Positions 61,854-64,000 of a DNA stretch of 64,000 nucleotides are shown piece by piece (position 1 is the stretch's first letter; each line of letters opens with the position of its first letter). The position numbers and the translations under genes were made by a program. This DNA comes from an uncultured cyanobacterium (GTDB lineage: Bacteria; Cyanobacteriota; Cyanobacteriia; Cyanobacteriales; Nostocaceae): NCBI GenBank assembly GCA_903848645.1, contig CAINGU010000032.1, forward strand, positions 1 to 64,000. Reading direction: 5' to 3'. Under the pieces are notes generated by a model, which saw only the letters and a list, made by a program, of their open reading frames with translations, ran no database searches and was not told the DNA's origin.

Positions 61854-63503
61854 TCAAGCTTTTGCTAATAGAGGTGCAGCAGCTAAGAGGGTTTGGGTGT
61901 AGGGATGTTGGGGGTGAGCAAAAATTTGTTTAGTCTGTCCTAATTCAACTATTTTACCACCATTCATCACGGCAATGCGATCGCACAAAAATCTTGCTAA
62001 CCATAAATCATGGGTAATGAACAAATAAGTTAAATCAAACTCTGCTTTTAATTGTAACATCAAATCGAGAACTTGTGTTTGCACACTAGCATCTAACATA
62101 CTCACCGGTTCATCACATATTACCAATTTTGGACGAGTAATTAAAGCTCTTGCAATAGCTACCCGTTGTTGTTGTCCCCCAGATAAATCGGAAGGATAAC
62201 GTTGATAATATAATTCTGCGGGTGTTAATCCCACTTTTTCCAACATCCATAAAACCTGTTCTTTGGCTTTCTCAGCATTAGCCAAATTATGAATTAATAA
62301 AGGATCTGCTATACTTTGTCCTACCGTCATAGCTGGATTTAAACAAGCATGAGGATCTTGAAATATCATTTGGATTTGTCTCCGGGAAGAACGAATTTCT
62401 TGACGGGACAAACTGGTTAATTCCTGTCCTAAAAATTCGACTTTTCCCGATGTCGGACTAATCAATTGTAAGATAGTTCTCGAAAGTGTACTTTTTCCAC
62501 AACCAGATTCTCCAACCAATCCTAAAATTTCTCCAGAATACAATTCTAAGTTAATCCCATCTACAGCTTTAACTGTTTGACCTTCTCCCTTAAATATTCG
62601 TTCAATAAAATTTGGTTCTATAGTATAATGCTGTTTGAGTTCCGTAATTTTTAAAATGGGATTTGTCTTTTCTGTTTCCTGTTCTCCGTTCCCTGTTCCC
62701 GCTTCGTCAACTGCTTGAATATGTAAAGCTGCTTTTAACAAAGATTGAGTATATTCATGTTGAGGATGAGCAAATACAGTTTCCGTTTTCCCCATTTCCA
62801 CCATTTTACCCTGATACATGACCCCAATGCGATCGCAATATTCTCCTACCATTGCTAAATCATGGGAAATTAATAATAATCCCATATTTTCTTCCCCACA
62901 CAATCGCGTTAATTCTTGGAGAATTTGAGCAGAAACAGTCACATCTAAACTAGTAGTTGGTTCATCAGCAACAATTAACTTAGGACTCAATAACAAAGCC
63001 AAAGCAATAGCTACCCGTTGACGCATTCCTCCGCTAAACTCATGGGGGTACTGACTCCAACGACTAGCAGGAATTTTCACTTTTTCCAAAGTCGCTAAAG
63101 CCTTGTCCTTAGCTTGCTGTTTGGATAATTCCGGTGCATGAGCTTGTAAAGTCTCAATACAATGATTACCAATAGTCATCAATGGATCAAGGCGCGTCAT
63201 AGGATCTTGGAAAATCAAAGCTACCTCTTCCCCCCGAAACTTCCGCATTTGCATGGGTGTCAAATCTAATACAGATTGCCCATGAAAATTTACTAATCCT
63301 TTAACGCGACTAGAGGCAGGTAACAAACGCATAATTGCCCGTCCAATAGTGGATTTACCACAACCAGACTCACCCACCAATCCCATTCTTTCCCCAGGCT
63401 GGAGAATAAAAGATACATCATCAACCGCCCAACTTTCTACTTCCCCACCCCGTCGAGGATAAGCTACACGGAGGTTTTCAACACTAAACAAAGCTTCACT
63501 CAT
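61854..63503 (-). CDS. Double oligopeptide-type ABC transporter ATPase (YejF/GsiA-like)
   Basis: A 549-aa protein with two fused OppD/OppF-type ATPase domains, residues about 1-260 and 275-545. Each has Walker A GESGCGKST (44-52 and near 329-337), signature LSGG and Walker B. Both ATP sites look intact. It would energise uptake of peptides or related solutes with a permease pair encoded elsewhere. No permease or binding-protein gene is adjacent in the window, so the substrate is open. Confidence 0.92.
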   Translation of the reverse strand: MSEALFSVENLRVAYPRRGGEVESWAVDDVSFILQPGERMGLVGESGCGKSTIGRAIMRLLPASSRVKGLVNFHGQSVLDLTPMQMRKFRGEEVALIFQDPMTRLDPLMTIGNHCIETLQAHAPELSKQQAKDKALATLEKVKIPASRWSQYPHEFSGGMRQRVAIALALLLSPKLIVADEPTTSLDVTVSAQILQELTRLCGEENMGLLLISHDLAMVGEYCDRIGVMYQGKMVEMGKTETVFAHPQHEYTQSLLKAALHIQAVDEAGTGNGEQETEKTNPILKITELKQHYTIEPNFIERIFKGEGQTVKAVDGINLELYSGEILGLVGESGCGKSTLSRTILQLISPTSGKVEFLGQELTSLSRQEIRSSRRQIQMIFQDPHACLNPAMTVGQSIADPLLIHNLANAEKAKEQVLWMLEKVGLTPAELYYQRYPSDLSGGQQQRVAIARALITRPKLVICDEPVSMLDASVQTQVLDLMLQLKAEFDLTYLFITHDLWLARFLCDRIAVMNGGKIVELGQTKQIFAHPQHPYTQTLLAAAPLLAKA

Positions 63504-63794
63504 AATTAATTATTTTTAGGAATTACGCATTAGGAATTACGCATAAGTAAGGGAAAAACGAACCACGAAGGCAAGAGGGTTTTAGAGAGTTATTGCGTAA
63601 GTCCTGATTTATAAAATTATCAATTTCAAACTGACTCCTGACTCTTGATTCCTGACTTCTGAATTCTTGTGTATACCTGCAATATACTGTAATAATTTTC
63701 GTTATAATATAGCATTAAGAATTATAAATATTCTTTGCTAATTAAAAATTGCAAAGATGTTTATAATTGATACCGTTTAATTTTACCTTTCTGT

Positions 63795-64000
63795 ATGAAT
63801 ACTGATAAAGTAGTGATAAATTGGCAACAATTAACCTCATCTGATGTAGTTGCTAATACAACCCCCAATTTCTTCGCAGAAATTGTCCAAGAAACTTTTG
63901 CATTAACTCGTCGTCTGTTTATTCAACTCCAACGCCGTCCTTCTAGCTTTGTAGCCGGGATTATTCAGCCAGTAATGTGGTTAGTTTTATTTGGGGCTTT
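63795..64000 (+). CDS. ABC-2-type transporter permease, 5' part (cut by window edge)
   Basis: The first 68 codons of an ABC-2 permease run into the window end. After MNTDKVVINWQQLTS, a segment FFAEIVQETFALTRRLFIQL leads to RRPSSFVAGIIQPVMWLVLFG, the first membrane region of daunorubicin-resistance-type permeases. The ATPase partner should lie nearby, but it is not in the window. The start ATG 63795 follows a TATAAT at 63703-63708. Confidence 0.8.
   Translation, partial: MNTDKVVINWQQLTSSDVVANTTPNFFAEIVQETFALTRRLFIQLQRRPSSFVAGIIQPVMWLVLFGA

Overview
The window is a stretch of chromosome from a filamentous, probably heterocyst-forming cyanobacterium (order Nostocales). The evidence is repeated GCGATCGC (HIP1) octamers, the response regulators RpaA and RpaB, a NblB-type phycobilisome-degradation protein, the filament-integrity operon fraCDE, a HetI-type phosphopantetheinyl transferase, bifunctional FBP/SBPase, a PEP-CTERM protein, and several families of cyanobacterial short tandem repeats. 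The low GC content would suit an Anabaena/Dolichospermum/Aphanizomenon-like genome, but the genus is an inference. I see no rRNA, tRNA, CRISPR array or intact insertion sequence.

Layout. 0-2.5 kb: the end of a glycan cluster on the minus strand, with two related GT-A-like glycosyltransferases and a 5'-truncated family-10 fucosyltransferase remnant. 2.9-9.3 kb: murJ, a two-gene anion-type ABC importer lacking a binding protein, and pyrB. 9.5-19.4 kb: accessory region with an internally duplicated unknown protein, a pentapeptide-repeat protein, a 116-bp MITE-like element and a dispersed type I restriction-modification locus (hsdR, a repeat array, hsdM, an antitoxin-like pair, hsdS). 19.4-30 kb: housekeeping genes (hemA, glpX, queE, radA), a pilin-like protein, a PEP-CTERM phytase-like protein and a STAS-sugar transferase fusion. 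30-39.5 kb: a regulatory and photosynthesis-related block (rpaB, CCB2/CCB4-type factor, DUF456, nblB, CBS protein, hetI, YheT hydrolase, rpaA, der, ecfT-like). 39.5-45.4 kb: accessory block with an unannotated 39-aa membrane microprotein, a nucleotidyltransferase-like protein, an overlapping 89-aa/HNH pair, a 57-aa ORF, a 979-aa nuclease-like/TPR/triple-GUN4 protein and a divergent Rpn-type nuclease. 45.5-57.7 kb: a duplicated CobO-like ATPase, fraCDE, a sugar ABC permease, rdgB, a phosphohexomutase, purN, a second pilin-like protein, recN and a split coiled-coil/WD40 locus. 58-64 kb: an SLH-glycosyl hydrolase, a GNAT acetyltransferase, a methyltransferase, a double oligopeptide ABC ATPase and the start of an ABC-2 permease cut by the window edge.

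The best candidate for an undescribed system is at 41.1-45.4 kb. A PD-(D/E)XK-like N-terminus (E77, D104, QxK at 116-118) is joined to TPRs and three tandem GUN4 domains. GUN4 is known as a tetrapyrrole-binding module, so the protein looks like a nuclease with a ligand-sensing array. A 57-aa ORF lies directly downstream on the same strand, and an Rpn/DUF4351 nuclease is divergent upstream. Its function as an immunity or stress effector is an inference. Other items worth a look are the 39-aa microprotein at 39.5 kb, the antitoxin-like pair inside the hsd locus, G-quadruplex-capable heptamer repeats immediately after both rpaB and rpaA, and matching inverted-repeat clusters on both sides of the SLH-hydrolase gene.
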